64,000 nt of DNA from positions 558,001 through 622,000 of the forward strand of contig NZ_CP170642.1 in the NCBI RefSeq assembly GCF_042926695.1, given 5' to 3'. Shown one piece after another: positions 61,808 to 64,000 of this stretch. The stretch's first letter is position 1, and each line of letters starts with the position of its first letter. The position numbers were made by a program, and so were the translations under genes. This DNA is from Lonepinella koalarum. GTDB lineage: Bacteria; Pseudomonadota; Gammaproteobacteria; Enterobacterales; Pasteurellaceae. A model generated the notes under the pieces. It did no database searches, was not told the DNA's origin, and saw only the letters and a list, made by a program, of their open reading frames with translations.

Positions 61808-63457
61808 ATGAAAAACATCAACCCAACTACCACATCTGCGTGGCAAGCTTTAGAGCAACACAAAGCGAACTTTGCGCAAACCACAATTCAACAACTTTTT
61901 TCTCAACAACCAAATCGCTTTGCAGATTATTCATTAAGGTTTAACAACGAAATCTTGGTGGATTATTCTAAAAATAATATTAATCAAGAGACATTAAAAT
62001 TATTACGTCAATTAGCGCAAGAATGTTCGCTTGCAACGGCGATTGAAGCGATGTTTACTGGCGAAAAAATTAACCGTACCGAAGATCGCGCGGTATTGCA
62101 CACCGCTTTGCGTAACCGTTCAAACCAACCTATTTTAGTGGACGGCAAAGATGTCATGCCAGATGTCAACGACGTGTTAGCTAAAATGAAAGGATTCTGT
62201 CAACGTGTGATTTCTGGCGAATGGAAAGGTTACACTGGCAAAGCCATTACGGATGTGGTGAATATCGGAATTGGTGGGTCCGATCTGGGGCCTTATATGG
62301 TGACTGAAGCGCTACGTCCTTATAAAAATCATTTAACTATGCATTTTGTATCTAATGTGGACGGTACGCATATTGCTGAAACTTTGAAGAAAGTCAATCC
62401 TGAAACTACGTTATTTTTAATTGCATCAAAAACTTTCACCACACAAGAAACCATGACTAACGCTAATTCAGCACGGGACTGGTTCTTAAATTCGGCTAAA
62501 GATGAAAGCCAAGTAGCGAAACATTTTGCTGCACTTTCTACCAATGCTACCGAAGTGGCAAAATTTGGTATTGATACTGACAATATGTTCGGATTCTGGG
62601 ATTGGGTAGGTGGTCGCTATTCTTTATGGTCCGCTATTGGTTTATCTATTGCCTTATCTATTGGCTTTGATAATTTCGAAGCCTTATTATCAGGTGCGCA
62701 TGAAATGGATAAACATTTCCGCACTGCACCGATTGAGCAAAATATCCCAGCCACATTAGCCTTAGTTGGCTTATGGAACACTAGTTTCTTAGGTGCACAA
62801 ACGGAAGCAATTTTACCTTACGACCAATATTTACACCGTTTTGCAGCCTATTTCCAACAAGGTAATATGGAATCTAATGGTAAATATGTCGGTCGTGATG
62901 GCAAAGCCATTACTGATTATCAAACCGGTCCTATTATCTGGGGGGAACCGGGTACTAACGGACAACATGCGTTCTATCAATTAATTCATCAAGGTACGAG
63001 CTTGATTCCTTGTGATTTTATTGCACCCGCACAAACGCATAATCCATTAGCCGATCATCACGAAAAATTGTTATCTAACTTCTTCGCCCAAACCGAAGCC
63101 CTTGCTTTTGGCAAAACTAAACAAGAAGTGGAAGCTGAATTTGTCAAGGCAGGTAAGAACCTAGATGATGTGAAAGATATTGTGCCATTTAAAGTATTCA
63201 CCGGCAACAAACCAACTAACTCAATTTTGGTGCAAAAAATCACACCATTTAGTTTGGGGGCATTGATTGCCATGTACGAGCATAAAATTTTTGTACAAGG
63301 TGTAATTTTTAATATCTTTAGTTTTGACCAATGGGGTGTGGAGTTAGGTAAACAATTAGCTAACCGAATTTTACCTGAGTTAAAAGATAGCGAAAAAGTT
63401 ACAAGTCATGATAGCTCGACCAATGGGTTGATTAATCAGTTTAAGGCGTGGAGATAA
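61808..63457 (+). CDS. pgi: glucose-6-phosphate isomerase
   Basis: 549 residues. VVNIGIGGSDLGPYMVTEAL, the SKTFTTQETMTNA motif, WDWVGGRYSLWSAIGL and GKYVGRDGKAITDYQTGPIIWGEPGTNGQHAFYQLIHQGT (active site) mark the family. Interconverts glucose-6-P and fructose-6-P. GGAAATACC precedes the ATG. Confidence 0.97.
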   Translation: MKNINPTTTSAWQALEQHKANFAQTTIQQLFSQQPNRFADYSLRFNNEILVDYSKNNINQETLKLLRQLAQECSLATAIEAMFTGEKINRTEDRAVLHTALRNRSNQPILVDGKDVMPDVNDVLAKMKGFCQRVISGEWKGYTGKAITDVVNIGIGGSDLGPYMVTEALRPYKNHLTMHFVSNVDGTHIAETLKKVNPETTLFLIASKTFTTQETMTNANSARDWFLNSAKDESQVAKHFAALSTNATEVAKFGIDTDNMFGFWDWVGGRYSLWSAIGLSIALSIGFDNFEALLSGAHEMDKHFRTAPIEQNIPATLALVGLWNTSFLGAQTEAILPYDQYLHRFAAYFQQGNMESNGKYVGRDGKAITDYQTGPIIWGEPGTNGQHAFYQLIHQGTSLIPCDFIAPAQTHNPLADHHEKLLSNFFAQTEALAFGKTKQEVEAEFVKAGKNLDDVKDIVPFKVFTGNKPTNSILVQKITPFSLGALIAMYEHKIFVQGVIFNIFSFDQWGVELGKQLANRILPELKDSEKVTSHDSSTNGLINQFKAWR

Positions 63458-63481
63458 AATTTTTTTGAAATAATTTATGGG

Positions 63482-63515
63482 ATCTTTCTCTAGATTTAGG
63501 GAAAGATTTTTTATT
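63482..63515 (+). terminator. terminator of pgi
   Basis: ATCTTTC (63482-63488) pairs with GAAAGAT (63501-63507), then a T-rich tail. Confidence 0.75.
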
Positions 63516-63564
63516 TTATTAAATGCTAAATAATTGTTTACAAAAGAATTATTTAGTGTACATT

Positions 63565-63649
<85 letters not shown>

Positions 63650-63694
63650 TACTGATACAATTAGACAAATTAATTGTGTTTTAGGAAAAAATAA

Positions 63695-64000
63695 ATGAGT
63701 AATGATTTAAGCATAAATAGAAAGGATGATGAGATTGACTTAGTTGAGCTCTTTAGATCCTTATGGGATAAGAAACTGTGGATTATTTTATCTACACTTA
63801 TTTTTACTTTAATTGCGGGTATTTACGCATTTACCGCAAAAGAGCAGTGGACATCTAAAGCGGAGATTATTCCGCCTAAAGTATTAGATTTGGGTGATTA
63901 TTTTACCATAAGAAGGGAATATGCTCGTATTTTAGGTGCGGAATTTGATTCTGGTGCTTTAGGAAATGCGTTATACTCAAACTTTAACCAATTTATTTAT
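63695..64000 (+). CDS. Wzz-type polysaccharide chain-length regulator (3' end outside window)
   Basis: 102 residues are visible, starting MSNDLSINRKDDEIDLVELF after an AGGA site 8 bp upstream. EIDLVELFRSLWDKKLWII and a membrane helix (about 29-48), followed by EQWTSKAEIIPP, are the N-terminal hallmark of Wzz/WzzE proteins, inner-membrane co-polymerases that set polysaccharide chain length. It probably begins a surface polysaccharide locus. The upstream TTGC tract suggests variable expression. Confidence 0.85.
   Translation, partial: MSNDLSINRKDDEIDLVELFRSLWDKKLWIILSTLIFTLIAGIYAFTAKEQWTSKAEIIPPKVLDLGDYFTIRREYARILGAEFDSGALGNALYSNFNQFIY

Overview
The window is chromosomal DNA of a Pasteurellaceae bacterium, close to Haemophilus, Aggregatibacter, Pasteurella and Avibacterium. 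Three things point there. The 9-mer AAGTGCGGT (Haemophilus-type DNA uptake signal sequence, USS) and its complement recur across most of the window, often as inverted pairs that serve as terminators. The housekeeping genes are typical of the family. Several blocks keep the gene order I recall from H. influenzae: dcd / AsmA-like / sotB, then der / dnaQ / rnhA; dolP-diaA-yraN-lpoA / rsmI; tRNA-fMet-rimP-nusA-infB-rbfA-truB; hydroxyacid dehydrogenase-lolC-lolD-lolE-aroG; dnaB-alr-pgi. Unlike H. influenzae, which is known to lack citrate synthase, this organism has gltA divergent from a full sucABCD operon. The species cannot be fixed from sequence reading alone.

Layout. 1-3061: dcd (cut by the window edge), AsmA-like protein, sotB. 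3138-10747: an inserted iron/siderophore-uptake island with a TonB-dependent receptor, two half-size ABC transporters and an MFS protein resembling YbtPQX, plus a divergent TetR regulator; no siderophore biosynthesis gene is present. 10792-16264: der, two tRNA-Asp, dnaQ/rnhA, dps, cls. 16504-17687: wreckage of a Tat-exported GH3 beta-glucosidase abutting a 5' fragment of lptF. 17905-23143: a LacI-controlled catabolic cluster (permease, Fe-alcohol dehydrogenase, GabD-like dehydrogenase) with two palindromic operators. 23144-23799: gene-poor scar. 23800-28262: NmrA-like reductase and a CydDC-like ABC exporter pair. 28478-36233: gltA and sucABCD. 36362-42069: lipoprotein, nitroreductase, envelope and replication-control genes. 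42117-42402: a MITE-like element. 42445-51129: cra, a 40-residue lipoprotein, tRNA-fMet, the nusA-infB operon, tyrS. 51284-52997: small accessory genes and a HigBA toxin-antitoxin pair. 53112-63457: hydroxyacid dehydrogenase, lolC, a 540-bp mosaic of hairpins, lolDE, aroG, dnaB, alr, pgi. 63565-64000: 19 TTGC repeats just upstream of a Wzz-type polysaccharide chain-length gene that runs off the window.

Most of the window is core metabolism and information processing. The accessory parts are the siderophore island and the LacI cluster, both apparently without internal USS; the small-gene/HigBA block; the repeat elements; and the probably phase-variable wzz locus at the right edge. The strongest leads are the TTGC tract with its built-in promoter or leader-ORF logic, the receptor-YbtPQX uptake island without biosynthesis genes, the putative 4-hydroxybutyrate pathway, the MITE, and the hairpin mosaic that splits the lol operon.
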